A stretch of DNA of 64,000 bases from Sporanaerobacter acetigenes DSM 13106 (lineage in GTDB: Bacteria > Bacillota > Clostridia > Tissierellales > Sporanaerobacteraceae), in the NCBI RefSeq assembly GCF_900130025.1, contig NZ_FQXR01000009.1, positions 33,835 to 97,834 on the forward strand, in the 5' to 3' direction. The translations under genes and the position numbers were made by a program. Under the pieces are notes generated by a model. The model was not told where the DNA came from. It searched no databases and saw only the letters and a program-made list of their open reading frames with translations. Shown piece by piece: positions 7,831-16,348 of the stretch (the stretch's first letter is position 1; each line of letters starts with the position of its first letter).

Positions 7831-9196
7831 CTTCAGTTCTAGGAGTGTATGCAATAGATTGTTCTTCAAGATGTTTTAAATCTTTTATCAAAACTATTGC
7901 TGTGATGATAGATGATACCAAATCTGATATTGGACCTGCAAGCCATACACCATTCAACTGAAATAGTCTTGGAAGTATTACAAGAGCAGGTATGAGTACT
8001 AGAACTTGCCTTGATAGGCTTAAAATCATTGCTTGTTTAGGCTTTCCTGTAGCTTGGAAATAGTTTGAACTTATTACTTGAACTCCTATTATAGGTAACA
8101 TAGATAGATAGATTCGAAGTGCTTTTGATCCGACTTCAATAAGTTCTTTTTCATTTTTTCCAAACAAACCAATCAATTTTTCTGGTATAGTTTGAGTTAT
8201 TATAAATCCTGTGCTTGATATAATTGTTGCAAATATTATAGCTAATTTTAGAGTTTCTTTGACTCTATTGTATTTTTTGGCACCGTAGTTAAATCCTATT
8301 ATAGGCTGTGCTCCTTGATTTATACCGAAAATTGGCATAAGAATCATCATTGTGATGCTATTTATAGCTGCCATACTTGAAGTTGCCACATCTCCTCCAT
8401 ATTTTTGAAGACTTTTATTTAATAAAATTGTAACTGCACTTGCAGCTATTTGCATACTGAATGGCGCCAACCCTATAGATATAATGTTTTTTACTATTTT
8501 TCCTTGTAGTTTTATATTTTCTCTTTTGAGTTTAAGAAGGCTTTTGTTCCCCATGAAATAGCTCAAGACCCAAATAGCAGAAACCCCTTGGGATATAATC
8601 GTAGCATATGCAGCTCCTTTCATACCCATTTTAAATACAAAGATGAATATCGGATCCAATATAGTATTTAAAATAGCTCCAATGAGCATAGTTCCCATGG
8701 CTACCTTGGGATTTCCTTCTCCCCTTATAAAATTGTTAAGTCCAAAGCCTAAAGCTTGCATAGGAGCTCCTATGAGTATTATTGTCATATAATCTATGGA
8801 ATAGGGAAGTATATTTTTACTGGCACCAAAAGCTTTCAAAAGTGGTTCTAGAAAAATAAGACCTATAACACTAATACTTGCTGAAATAAGTATTAGCAAT
8901 ATAAAAGCATTTCCTAAAATCTTTTGAGCTTCTTCTTCTTTTTTTTCTCCCAATTTTATAGAAACCAAAGAGTTTCCTCCAATTCCTATAAGCATAGAAA
9001 AGGCCATAAGTATGAGAGAAATCGGATATCCAACAAATATGCCTGCAATTCCTAAACTTCCAACACCTTTACCTATAAATATTCTATCTACTACATTGTA
9101 TAGAGCATTTACCATCATTCCTACAATAGCAGGAATAGAAAACTGAAAAAGTAACTTACCTATATTTTCTTCACCTAATTGTTTTGAACGATTCAT
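7823..9196 (-). CDS. MATE-family multidrug efflux transporter
   Basis: A 457-residue protein with about twelve membrane segments and the two-fold MATE repeat. The opening LLFQFSIPAIVGMMVNALYNVVDRIFIGKGVG is the usual start of MATE proteins (quoted as LLFQFSIPAIVGMM plus NVVDRIFIG), and NQGAQPIIGFNYGAKKYNRV near residue 300 marks the second half. It likely exports cationic drugs with Na+ or H+. I place the start at ATG 9196: the GAGAGGTG site lies six bases upstream, whereas the in-frame GTG at 9205 has none. It overlaps no gene but starts one base after the marR stop, so the pair forms one operon. Confidence 0.88.
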   Translation of the reverse strand: MNRSKQLGEENIGKLLFQFSIPAIVGMMVNALYNVVDRIFIGKGVGSLGIAGIFVGYPISLILMAFSMLIGIGGNSLVSIKLGEKKEEEAQKILGNAFILLILISASISVIGLIFLEPLLKAFGASKNILPYSIDYMTIILIGAPMQALGFGLNNFIRGEGNPKVAMGTMLIGAILNTILDPIFIFVFKMGMKGAAYATIISQGVSAIWVLSYFMGNKSLLKLKRENIKLQGKIVKNIISIGLAPFSMQIAASAVTILLNKSLQKYGGDVATSSMAAINSITMMILMPIFGINQGAQPIIGFNYGAKKYNRVKETLKLAIIFATIISSTGFIITQTIPEKLIGLFGKNEKELIEVGSKALRIYLSMLPIIGVQVISSNYFQATGKPKQAMILSLSRQVLVLIPALVILPRLFQLNGVWLAGPISDLVSSIITAIVLIKDLKHLEEQSIAYTPRTEEK

Positions 9197-9197
9197 A

Positions 9198-9656
9198 TTA
9201 TTCACCTCTCATTTTATCTAATATTGTCACTATGGTTTTTAAACTATCATTGAATTCTTTTACATCTTTTTCCGAAAGAGTTCCAAATACTTCTTTTATT
9301 CTTGCCATGAATTTTTTTTCTTGATTTATATAGTATTTTTCGCCTTCATCTGTGAGGTAAATCCAGGTTTTTCTTCTATCCTTTTCATCATTAACTCTAT
9401 ATACTAACCCCATTTTTTCCATGGAATCAATGAGGGAAGTAAGACTTCCTTTTTCCATGTCCATGCATTTTCCTAATATAGTAGGTGTGACTTTTTCAGC
9501 TCTACCAATGATCATTATGGTTTTTACTTGATTTTTATTGCAGCTATATTTGTCATTAGTTTCTTTTTTAAATGTTGGACTAAATAATCTGTGAAATAGG
9601 GACATGAATTTAATCAAATCATATCTGATATCTTCATAAATAGAATTATTTATCAT
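9198..9656 (-). CDS. MarR-family transcriptional regulator
   Basis: A 152-residue winged-helix protein. The helix-turn-helix covers TPTILGKCMDMEKGSLTSLIDSM near residues 57-79, and the wing has the usual DEKDRRKTWIYLTDEG motif with its DxRR core. It sits directly upstream of the MATE gene and behind a double palindrome, so it is probably an autoregulated, ligand-relieved repressor of the pump. The ligand is unknown. The ATG is preceded by a GAGGTGA site. Confidence 0.9.
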   Translation of the reverse strand: MINNSIYEDIRYDLIKFMSLFHRLFSPTFKKETNDKYSCNKNQVKTIMIIGRAEKVTPTILGKCMDMEKGSLTSLIDSMEKMGLVYRVNDEKDRRKTWIYLTDEGEKYYINQEKKFMARIKEVFGTLSEKDVKEFNDSLKTIVTILDKMRGE

Positions 9657-9678
9657 TTTTTCACCTCAGATAAAAAAA

Positions 9679-9713
9679 ATAGTTAGAATTCTAACTATTA
9701 GAATTCTAACTAT
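9679..9713 (-). promoter_or_regulatory. Probable MarR operator: two adjoining palindromes
   Basis: AGTTAGAATTCTAACT (9681-9696) is a perfect 16-base palindrome. TTAGAATTCTAA occurs again at 9698-9709, so the site is two near-identical palindromes 17 bases apart, downstream of the -10 box and just ahead of marR. Binding there would block transcription of marR and the MATE gene. Confidence 0.78.
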
Positions 9714-9714
9714 A

Positions 9715-9742
9715 ATTATAAACGCTATTTTAAATTAGTCAA
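9715..9742 (-). promoter_or_regulatory. Promoter of the marR-MATE operon
   Basis: On the minus strand, TTGACT (9742-9737), a 16-base spacer and TATAAT (9720-9715). The two palindromes of the presumed operator lie immediately downstream. Confidence 0.72.
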
Positions 9743-9744
9743 TG

Positions 9745-10467
9745 CTAATCTATAAACATTTGCGTCCAATAAGTTGTACCACTTTTATTGGTAGCATAAC
9801 CTATACCAATTTTGTTAAAGCTTGGATTCAATATATTTGCACGATGTCCTTCGGAGTTCATCCAGCCATTGACTACAGAAGAAGCACTGTAATATCCTTT
9901 TGCGATATTTTCTCCTGCAGTTCTATATTTTATTCCAAAGCTCTTCATCATAGTGAAAGGATCTCCATAAGTAGGTGAGGTATGGCTAAAATAATTTTTA
10001 TCTGCCATGTCTTGAGATTTAGTTCTAGCTACTTTTGAAAGTTCTTCACTGTAAGTAAAGGGAGCTAGTCCTTCTTTTTTTCTCTCTTCATTTATGAGTT
10101 TTAAGACTTCTAACTCCATTGTATTTGCTGTACTTGATACAGTAGTATTGATATTATTATTAGTATTGATATTATTATTAGTATTGATATTATTATTATT
10201 ATTAGTATTAGTAGTATTATTATTATTATTATTGGTGTTAGTAGTATTAGGTACAGCATATCTATTATAAGTATATTTATATGGTGAATAGGTTACGTAT
10301 CTATGTTGGACATTTTGGTTATTTATTTGATAATAATTTGAGTAGTTTGTATTTATTGTATACCTTACGGTCGTGAATCCTCCAGCACTAGCAAAGCTTG
10401 TTGAAGAAAGTAGTAGCAGGGCTACAGTTATTGATAATAGAGTTTTTTTCATGGTTCTTTTTTTCAT
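9745..10467 (-). CDS. Secreted CAP (SCP/PR1-like) domain protein with Asn/Thr-rich repeat linker
   Basis: A 240-residue exported protein. Residues 1-27 are a signal peptide (KKTLLSITVALLLLSSTSFASA). Residues 28-73 are rich in Tyr and Asn. Residues 74-110 are a low-complexity Asn/Thr/Ile linker encoded by an 18-base tandem repeat. Residues 117-240 form a CAP domain like B. subtilis YkwD: LINEERKKEGLAPFTY, YFSHTSPTYGDPFTMM, GENIAKGY and GWMNSEGHRANILNPSFNKIG (residue pieces ENIAKGY and GHRANILNP), with the conserved His and Glu residues. Function in this family is not settled. The ATG follows CCAAGGAGG. The gene runs right up to the marR promoter. Confidence 0.87.
   Translation of the reverse strand: MKKRTMKKTLLSITVALLLLSSTSFASAGGFTTVRYTINTNYSNYYQINNQNVQHRYVTYSPYKYTYNRYAVPNTTNTNNNNNNTTNTNNNNNINTNNNINTNNNINTTVSSTANTMELEVLKLINEERKKEGLAPFTYSEELSKVARTKSQDMADKNYFSHTSPTYGDPFTMMKSFGIKYRTAGENIAKGYYSASSVVNGWMNSEGHRANILNPSFNKIGIGYATNKSGTTYWTQMFID
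10144..10250. repeat. Tandem repeat in the CAP protein linker
   Basis: Three perfect 18-base units at 10144-10161, 10162-10179 and 10180-10197, each encoding the six residues INTNNN in circular permutation on the minus strand. They pass into ATT/AGT trinucleotide repeats up to about 10250. Unit length is a multiple of three, so copy-number change would keep the frame. Confidence 0.9.
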
Positions 10468-10622
10468 TATTTATTACCTCCTTGGATTTTGAGTGTAATA
10501 CATAAAGATACTTGACTTTCCCCCTTTCTTTTTTGAATTTGTTTATGAGTATATCATTAATGACTTTTCAGATAAACCCTTAATATGTGGACATACAGGT
10601 ATAAGAAGGCAATATGTAAAAA

Positions 10623-10660
10623 AATAAGAAGTTCTACAATATATTGCAGAACTTCTTATT
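10623..10660 (-). terminator. Terminator of tyrS
   Basis: On the minus strand AATAAGAAGTTCT pairs with AGAACTTCTTATT and is followed by a run of T. It lies 20 bases after the tyrS stop. The remaining stretch to 10467 holds only the CAP gene's upstream region; I see no further gene. Confidence 0.85.
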
Positions 10661-10679
10661 AGTGTGAAAGTTATAGCTT

Positions 10680-11906
10680 CTAGACTAATTTAACTTGATG
10701 ATAAACTTTTTTGCCCTTTCTTATCATCAATTTATTGTCATCAAAATCAGCTATTTCTATTTTTAGATTTGGATCATCTACTCTGTTGTCACCAATATAG
10801 ATTCCACCTTGTTTTATAAGTCTCCTACCTTCACTGTTAGAACTAGTCAAGCCTAAATTTGTCATTAAGTCCAATATTCCCATGCCATTTGTAAAATTAG
10901 ATTTATCTATTTCAGTAGTGGGAATAGAACCACCTTGGCTTCCACCTTCAAACAATGCTTTTGCAGCTTTTTGAGCTTTATCTGCTTCTTTTTCTCCATG
11001 AACTGTTTTGGTTACTTCATAAGCAAGAACTTCTTTAGCTTTGTTTATTTCTGCTCCTTCAAGGGATGATAATTTTCTTACTTCGTACATAGGAAGCAAT
11101 GTAAGCATTGATAGACATTTTTCTACATCTCTATCATCAATATTTCTCAAGTATTGATATAGTTCATAAGGTGAAGTTTTTTCACTGTCTAGCCAAATAG
11201 TACCAGATTCTGTTTTTCCCATCTTTTTGCCTTCAGCATTGGTTAATAGTTTAAATGTCATAGCATAGACTTTATCATTTTCAATTCTTCTCACCAATTC
11301 ATATCCACTCAATATATTGGACCATTGATCACTTCCACCTATTTCAAGTTTACAATCGTAGTCTCTGTAAAGTTTTAGATAATCATAGGACTGCATAAGC
11401 ATATAGCTAAATTCAAAATAAGTTAGTCCTTTTTCTAGTCTTTGTTTATAGCACTCAGCAGTAAGCATTCTATTTACTGAAAAATGTACACCGATTTCTC
11501 TTAAAAATTCAACATAATTGAGATTTAAAAGCCAGTCTGCATTATTTACCACCAATGCCTTGTCATCACTAAAATCGATAAATTGTGAAAGCTGCTCTTT
11601 AAATCTCTTTGCATTGTGATCGATTTGTTCTTTTGTGAGCATCTTTCTCATATCTGATTTTCCACTTGGGTCTCCAATTAATGTTGTACCACCACCAAGT
11701 AGTGCAATAGGTTTATGCCCAGCTTCTTGCATATGCTTCATAACCATTATTTGAACAAAATGTCCAAGGGTCAAACTGTCTGCTGTAGCATCGAAGCCAA
11801 TATAAAAAGTAACAGATTCCTTATCTAAAAGTTCGCGTAGTTCATCTTCATAAGTAACTTGGTCAATATAGCCTCTTTCTTCTAACAAATCAAGTACATT
11901 AGCCAA
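10680..11906 (-). CDS. tyrS: Tyrosyl-tRNA synthetase
   Basis: A 408-residue class I synthetase that charges tRNA-Tyr. [17 protein letters not shown] carries the HIGH-like motif as T-L-G-H near residue 46, [20 protein letters not shown] follows, and KMGKTESG near residue 235 is the KMSKS loop. [24 protein letters not shown] (pieces QSYDYLKLY and IGGSDQW) is the tyrosine-recognition region. An S4 RNA-binding domain ends the protein ([14 protein letters not shown]). Translation starts at TTG 11906 after GAGGAGG. The gene is controlled by the T-box leader upstream. Confidence 0.95.
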   Translation of the reverse strand: MANVLDLLEERGYIDQVTYEDELRELLDKESVTFYIGFDATADSLTLGHFVQIMVMKHMQEAGHKPIALLGGGTTLIGDPSGKSDMRKMLTKEQIDHNAKRFKEQLSQFIDFSDDKALVVNNADWLLNLNYVEFLREIGVHFSVNRMLTAECYKQRLEKGLTYFEFSYMLMQSYDYLKLYRDYDCKLEIGGSDQWSNILSGYELVRRIENDKVYAMTFKLLTNAEGKKMGKTESGTIWLDSEKTSPYELYQYLRNIDDRDVEKCLSMLTLLPMYEVRKLSSLEGAEINKAKEVLAYEVTKTVHGEKEADKAQKAAKALFEGGSQGGSIPTTEIDKSNFTNGMGILDLMTNLGLTSSNSEGRRLIKQGGIYIGDNRVDDPNLKIEIADFDDNKLMIRKGKKVYHQVKLV

Positions 11907-11934
11907 AATGAAAACCTCCTCTTTTTTAAAATAA

Positions 11935-12167
11935 ATATAAAAAGGGATTCTTCTCCATCTAAGGACGAGAAGAACCCCGTGGTACCACCTTAATTCGCCA
12001 AAAAGCCTTAAATCACTTTAACGTGTGATAGACGCAATGATTTCTCATTGGAACTCCAGAGTGTAATTCGTCTCACTACTTGTTATAGACTTCTCACCAA
12101 TAGTCTATTCTCTGTCTTTTAACTATAGTGGACTACTGAATCTTTCATAGTTTCAATATGTAATTTA
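11935..12167 (-). promoter_or_regulatory. T-box riboswitch leader of tyrS
   Basis: On the minus strand the leader carries the T-box sequence AGGTGGTACCACGG (11990-11977), which pairs with the acceptor end of uncharged tRNA. Immediately after it GGGGTTCTTCTC pairs with GAGAAGAATCCC to form a terminator ending in T-rich sequence near 11936. A likely specifier codon is TAC (Tyr) at 12065-12063, followed by A as usual. Uncharged tRNA-Tyr would favour the antiterminator and raise synthetase expression. Specifier assignment is less certain than the T-box. Confidence 0.93.
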
Positions 12168-12173
12168 TGTTAT

Positions 12174-12202
12174 ATGATAATATAAAGAGTTTCCCTTGTC
12201 AA
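12174..12202 (-). promoter_or_regulatory. Promoter of the tyrS T-box transcript
   Basis: On the minus strand, a consensus TTGACA (12202-12197), a 17-base spacer and TATCAT (12179-12174). The transcript would start near 12167, giving a leader of about 260 bases before the tyrS start. Confidence 0.75.
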
Positions 12203-12221
12203 GGGGAAAAAAGAGGACTTA

Positions 12222-12599
12222 TTAGTCCTCTACTTTGATTTCTACGCTATTTTCCCAAAGACCATGAATATTGCAATAACTCAATGCATGTATTGAGCCA
12301 GGTTTGTCAAGTTTAACTTTGATTGCAATTTCAGGTTCTTCATAAATTTCACCTTCACCATGAGCTGAAAAATTATAATTTCCTATTTCAATAGGGAACT
12401 TAGAGCCTTCTGGATGGAAAAATACTTTAATCCATGAAATATGATGTTCTAGTGTATTTGGATGTTTGATTTCTTCTCCTACCAATACTTTTATTTCAAT
12501 TTCTTCACCTTTTTTTGCATTTTCAGGAGCGTGTATAACTGGTACATGTTTTTCGCCCTTCCAATCTCCGCTTTGTAAAAATGTTCCTAAACTTTTCAT
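12222..12599 (-). CDS. Superoxide reductase, class II (neelaredoxin type)
   Basis: A 125-residue mononuclear iron enzyme that reduces superoxide to peroxide without releasing oxygen, used by anaerobes. The Fe(His)4Cys site is visible: E16-K17-H18, H46, H52, and C109-x2-H112 in SYCNIHGLW. The N-terminal desulforedoxin domain of class I enzymes is absent, so it is class II. The frame is open upstream to 12791, but the AAGGAGGA site points to ATG 12599 as the start. It pairs functionally with the peroxiredoxin at 6615, which would remove the peroxide made. The electron donor, usually rubredoxin, is not in the window. Confidence 0.92.
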   Translation of the reverse strand: MKSLGTFLQSGDWKGEKHVPVIHAPENAKKGEEIEIKVLVGEEIKHPNTLEHHISWIKVFFHPEGSKFPIEIGNYNFSAHGEGEIYEEPEIAIKVKLDKPGSIHALSYCNIHGLWENSVEIKVED

Positions 12600-12763
12600 A
12601 TTCAAATCCTCCTTGTTAATTTTATGTTTTATTCCCCAATGGGGATTACTTTCTTTTCTATAAAAGTTTATACCCACATGTATAAAAAAATACACATTTA
12701 TAAAGTAATTATTTAAAATTTTAGTTATAATATAAATGAAGGACAAGATAAAGGAGAGATAAA

Positions 12764-13900
12764 ATGAGCGATATAGAGTTAATTGCAACATCTACTTTTG
12801 GATTGGAATCCGTAGTGAAGCGAGAAATTATAAATTTAGGCTATAAAGATGTGAAAGTAGAAAATGGGAAAGTTATTTTTAGTGCAGAAGAAAAAGATAT
12901 TCCAAGAGTTAATATTTGGTTGAGAAGTGCTGATAGAGTATTGTTGAAAATTGGAGAATTTAAAGCAACTACTTTTGAAGAATTATTTGAAAAGACCAAA
13001 GCTCTCCCCTGGGAAGATTGGATAACAGAAGATGGAGAGTTCACAGTAGTAGGCAAAGCTGTGGATTCACAGCTCATGAGCGTCCCAGATTGTCAAGCAA
13101 TAGTTAAGAAGGCAGTAGTTGAAAAATTGAAAACTAAATATCATACAGAATGGTTTAAAGAAACAGGCGCAAAGTTTACTATTCAAGTAGCTCTTTTAAA
13201 GGATATTGCAACTTTGACTATAGATACTAGTGGTGAAGGGTTACATAAAAGGGGCTATAGAGAAGCAAGTGTAGAAGCGCCTATAAAGGAGACTCTTGCA
13301 GCGGCTTTAATAAATTTAAGTTATTGGAATCATGAGAGAATATTGGTAGATCCTTTTTGTGGGTCAGGAACTATTCCTATAGAAGCAGCTATGATAGGGA
13401 AAAACATTGCACCAGGTATTCAAAGATCTTTTGCATCAGAGAATTGGCCAAGAATAAATCAAGAATATTGGAAAGAAGAAAAAGTAAATGCAAGAAAAGC
13501 AATACTCCAAGATAGAAAATTAAATATTAAAGCTTTTGATATAGACAAAGAAGCTATAGAAATTTCCAAAGAAAATGCATTTGAAATAGGAGTTGATGAC
13601 TGTATTGAATTTAGTGTAGGAAATGTACTGGATTTTAAAACTCATGACAAATATGGTGTGATAATTTCCAATCCTCCTTATGGGGAAAGACTTGGGAATA
13701 AAGAAAAAGTTGAAAAATTATATATCGAAATTGGAAAGATATTTAGGCAATTGGACACATGGTCTATTTATATAATTACTTCAAATGAGAATTTTGAAAA
13801 GCTTTATGGGGGAAAAGCAGATAGAAAAAGAAAATTATATAATGGAAGAATAAAAGTAGACTATTACCAATATTATGGTCCAAGACCTCCTAAAAAATAA
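12764..13900 (+). CDS. THUMP-domain class I rRNA methyltransferase (RlmL/YpsC-like)
   Basis: A 378-residue RNA N2-guanine methyltransferase. Residues 1-150 form the ferredoxin-like and THUMP RNA-binding region (IELIATSTFGLESVVKREI at the start, LHKRGYREASVEAPIKETLAA at its end, quoted as LHKRGYR and APIKETLAA). The methyltransferase follows with VDPFCGSGTIPIEAAM near residue 192 and the catalytic NPPYGERLG near residue 302. This matches the family of the m2G2445 23S rRNA enzyme RlmL, single-domain form as in Firmicutes. ATG 12764 follows AAAGGAGAG. A TATAAT box lies at 12726-12731. Confidence 0.9.
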   Translation: MSDIELIATSTFGLESVVKREIINLGYKDVKVENGKVIFSAEEKDIPRVNIWLRSADRVLLKIGEFKATTFEELFEKTKALPWEDWITEDGEFTVVGKAVDSQLMSVPDCQAIVKKAVVEKLKTKYHTEWFKETGAKFTIQVALLKDIATLTIDTSGEGLHKRGYREASVEAPIKETLAAALINLSYWNHERILVDPFCGSGTIPIEAAMIGKNIAPGIQRSFASENWPRINQEYWKEEKVNARKAILQDRKLNIKAFDIDKEAIEISKENAFEIGVDDCIEFSVGNVLDFKTHDKYGVIISNPPYGERLGNKEKVEKLYIEIGKIFRQLDTWSIYIITSNENFEKLYGGKADRKRKLYNGRIKVDYYQYYGPRPPKK

Positions 13901-13909
13901 TTAAAAAAA

Positions 13910-13939
13910 GTGGAGAGATTAGATATTAAATCTCTCCAC
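13910..13939 (-). terminator. Terminator of the chemoreceptor gene
   Basis: GTGGAGAGATT and AATCTCTCCAC form a strong hairpin. On the minus strand it is followed by seven T, so it serves the chemoreceptor, whose last codons lie inside the stem. It also lies just after the convergent methyltransferase gene and may stop that transcript. Confidence 0.85.
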
Positions 13940-15220
13940 CATATTGTTAAGCTTTTCTGCAATTTTTGTTAAATCTTCAATCGAAGCTGTAATTTCTTCC
14001 ATTGAAGCAAGATTTTTTTCTACGGCAGCAGCACTGTTTTCGGACGAAGCTGTTGTTTCCTGTGATATTGCAGAAACTTCTGTGGCTCTTTCAAGAATGT
14101 ATTCACTATTGCTTCTTTCTTCTTTAGCAGCTTTAGATATATCTATTATTAGTGAATTTATTTCAACTATTTTATTTAACAATTCTTCAAAAGAAGATTT
14201 TGTTAAATTTGCTACATCTACACTTTCATCAACAATATTGCTTACTTTTTCTATACTTTCTACTGCATTGGTGCTGCTAGAAATTACAGAACTTGTGATT
14301 TTAGATATCTCTTCTGAATATGTATGGGTCTCATCTGCCAATTTTCTAATCTCTTCAGCTACAACAGCAAATCCTTTTCCTGCTTCTCCAGCTCGGGCAG
14401 CTTCTATAGCAGCATTTAGTGCTAGTAAGTTTGTCTGCTCAGATATTTCGTTTATTATGACGACAATATTGTCAATATCCTTAATTTTCTCATTTAAATC
14501 TTCGATGATAGTAGAAGTGTTTTTGGTAGAATTGTCAATTAGAGTTACTTTTTCAATGATCATATCCATGTCTTTGCTGCCCTTTTCTGCACAATTAGCC
14601 ATATCTTTAGAAAGTTCTGTTGCTATATTGGTATCTTTATCAGTTGTTTGAGAAAGTTCAGTTAAATTAGAAATTGCTTCGTTTAATTCAACTATATTTT
14701 TAGAAGTATCTTCTGAACCAAGAGCTATGTCATTTACATTGCTTGCAATATTTTCTGTAGATCCTGTTGTTTCCTCTATAATAGAAGATAGTGTTTTTGT
14801 ACTTTCTGCAAGTATTTCAGAATTCGCTTTTATTTCTTTTAATATATCTTTAAAACTTTCTGTTACTTTATTTAAAGATGTATTGATGGCATTAAATTCG
14901 CTTTTGTCTTTTAGAACTTTAACTTGAGTTAAATCACCTTGAGCTATTTTGTCTATGCTTGCTAATATTGTTCTAATGTTTTTTACAAAGAATGTCTTGA
15001 TTAGAATATAAGCAAACAAAAGACCTATTCCAATGTTTATAAGGGTTGAAAAAAACATGGCAAATTTAGGGTTGATATGGATAAATCTTTCTAAAAGATC
15101 ATAAATTAAATTTGAAACCATAGTGCTTAAGAATAAAGTCAAAATAAGTGCTAAAATAATTTTAGCTTTTAAATTTCCAAATTTTTCTTTAGACTTTTTT
15201 GTTTCGGAATTATTTTCCAT
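13919..15220 (-). CDS. Methyl-accepting chemotaxis protein with minimal extracellular part
   Basis: A 433-residue chemoreceptor. Two membrane segments (about residues 18-40 and 50-72) are separated by only some ten residues, so there is no ligand-binding domain outside the cell. A HAMP-like linker follows ([28 protein letters not shown], in part IDKIAQGDL). The long signalling coiled coil has the hairpin tip [20 protein letters not shown] and [19 protein letters not shown] near residue 270. It likely senses a membrane or cytoplasmic cue, or acts as an adapter in a receptor array. No che genes are in the window. The ATG follows AAAGGAGAA. Confidence 0.9.
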   Translation of the reverse strand: MENNSETKKSKEKFGNLKAKIILALILTLFLSTMVSNLIYDLLERFIHINPKFAMFFSTLINIGIGLLFAYILIKTFFVKNIRTILASIDKIAQGDLTQVKVLKDKSEFNAINTSLNKVTESFKDILKEIKANSEILAESTKTLSSIIEETTGSTENIASNVNDIALGSEDTSKNIVELNEAISNLTELSQTTDKDTNIATELSKDMANCAEKGSKDMDMIIEKVTLIDNSTKNTSTIIEDLNEKIKDIDNIVVIINEISEQTNLLALNAAIEAARAGEAGKGFAVVAEEIRKLADETHTYSEEISKITSSVISSSTNAVESIEKVSNIVDESVDVANLTKSSFEELLNKIVEINSLIIDISKAAKEERSNSEYILERATEVSAISQETTASSENSAAAVEKNLASMEEITASIEDLTKIAEKLNNMVERFNI

Positions 15221-15392
15221 AAAAATTCTCCTTTCTTTGTACTTTAATAATATTTTACACTAATATTGTAATAAATGAAATACAAACAGTAAAATTTGCT
15301 ATTTTTTAAAATATTAATTGTACTGATATACAAAATAAGGTTGATATTCTAGTTATTAAATGATAATATTAATGAAAAAGGAAGGTGAAAAT

Positions 15393-16214
15393 ATGAGCGA
15401 TAAATCTAGAAATATTATAATTTTAATTGTCATATTAGCTATAATTTGTGCTTTCTTTGTTCTTAAGAATGTAGATGAAAACAAAAAAGAAATTAAAATT
15501 ACTTCTGGATTAGTTATAGAAAAAAATCAATCAGGGAAAATTCATTTTATAACTATCGAAACTTTTGGAGAAGATGAAAACGAACTTAATAAACTTTCCT
15601 TTGAAGTTTTGGATGAAGATTTATGGAGTGCTATTGAGAAAAATAAATATTATTTCTTGACTTACAGCATAAAAGAAAGGGGCTCATTTGTACTTGAAGA
15701 AATACAAGAAAATGATACTTTTGGGAAAATATACGAGAAGATTTTACGTGAAGAGAAAGAACAGATAGAAGAGGAAGAACAGGTAGAAGAAAGAGAAAAA
15801 TTCACTGCCATATTTCCATCAACAGATAGATTAGATACTTCCGATTTGACTTTGTTGGATAGTGTTAAAGTTGATATAGACAATGACAACAAAGAAGAAA
15901 TTATAGAATTATATACTACTGCTCAAAGAGATAAAAATGGTGAAATGATGTGGGATGATGGTCAAAAGTGGTTTTTGCTAGTTCATGATGAGGATAAAGA
16001 ATATATATTATTTGATGAATATGTTCAAATTGGAACATTAGAGTTTTGGGTTTTCACATCAAAGAATGACTATCATATTTTGACACTACAAACAGGTTCA
16101 GCTGTTTTAAAGCTATCTGACTATACTTATGATATAGAAAGAGAGTCTTTTGTAAAAAAAGATATTTTTAATCCAGAATTTTTAAATGTTATACACGGTT
16201 CAACAGTTAGGTAG
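15393..16214 (+). CDS. Membrane-anchored protein of unknown function
   Basis: I do not recognise this 273-residue protein. Residues 6-23 are a single hydrophobic segment (NIIILIVILAIICAFFVL), so it is anchored with most of the chain outside. Residues 30-105 look like a small beta-rich domain, residues 115-140 are a Glu-rich charged helix (EEKEQIEEEEQVEEREK), and the rest contains VDIDNDNKEEIIELY, a D-x-D-N-D-x-K-E-E loop resembling calcium-binding or FG-GAP-like loops. The ATG at 15393 follows GGAAGGTGA; an earlier in-frame ATG at 15360 lacks a site. It stands alone between terminators. Confidence 0.7.
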   Translation: MSDKSRNIIILIVILAIICAFFVLKNVDENKKEIKITSGLVIEKNQSGKIHFITIETFGEDENELNKLSFEVLDEDLWSAIEKNKYYFLTYSIKERGSFVLEEIQENDTFGKIYEKILREEKEQIEEEEQVEEREKFTAIFPSTDRLDTSDLTLLDSVKVDIDNDNKEEIIELYTTAQRDKNGEMMWDDGQKWFLLVHDEDKEYILFDEYVQIGTLEFWVFTSKNDYHILTLQTGSAVLKLSDYTYDIERESFVKKDIFNPEFLNVIHGSTVR

Positions 16215-16217
16215 ATA

Positions 16218-16266
16218 AAACAAGCATTCGTTCTATGGAGTTTCTATATGGAATGAATGCTTGTTT
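16218..16266 (+). terminator. Hairpin terminator
   Basis: AAACAAGCATTC pairs with GAATGCTTGTTT around a long internal loop, just after the unknown membrane protein gene. The T-tract is short, so it is moderate in strength. Confidence 0.65.
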
Positions 16267-16348
16267 CAAATACTACTTTATTTTCAATTGGATAGTATGC
16301 TATGATTAGGTAAAGGGCTTTAAATCTTCTGAAAATTAGGTGATGGAT

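Noticed and set aside
9742..9978. Plus-strand frame opposite the end of the CAP gene.
   Set aside because: It is antisense to conserved CAP domain residues and begins inside the marR promoter.
10144..10250. Regular repeats as a possible CRISPR array.
   Set aside because: Units are directly adjacent without spacers, keep the reading frame and encode an Asn/Thr linker of a real protein.
12600..12791. 64-residue N-terminal extension of the superoxide reductase.
   Set aside because: It overlaps the start of the divergent methyltransferase gene and has no binding site, while AAGGAGGA precedes ATG 12599.
13944..14651. 235-codon open frame opposite the chemoreceptor.
   Set aside because: Composition (Ser, Ala, Ile rich) mirrors the coiled-coil receptor; no start signals. 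The receptor motifs are unmistakable.
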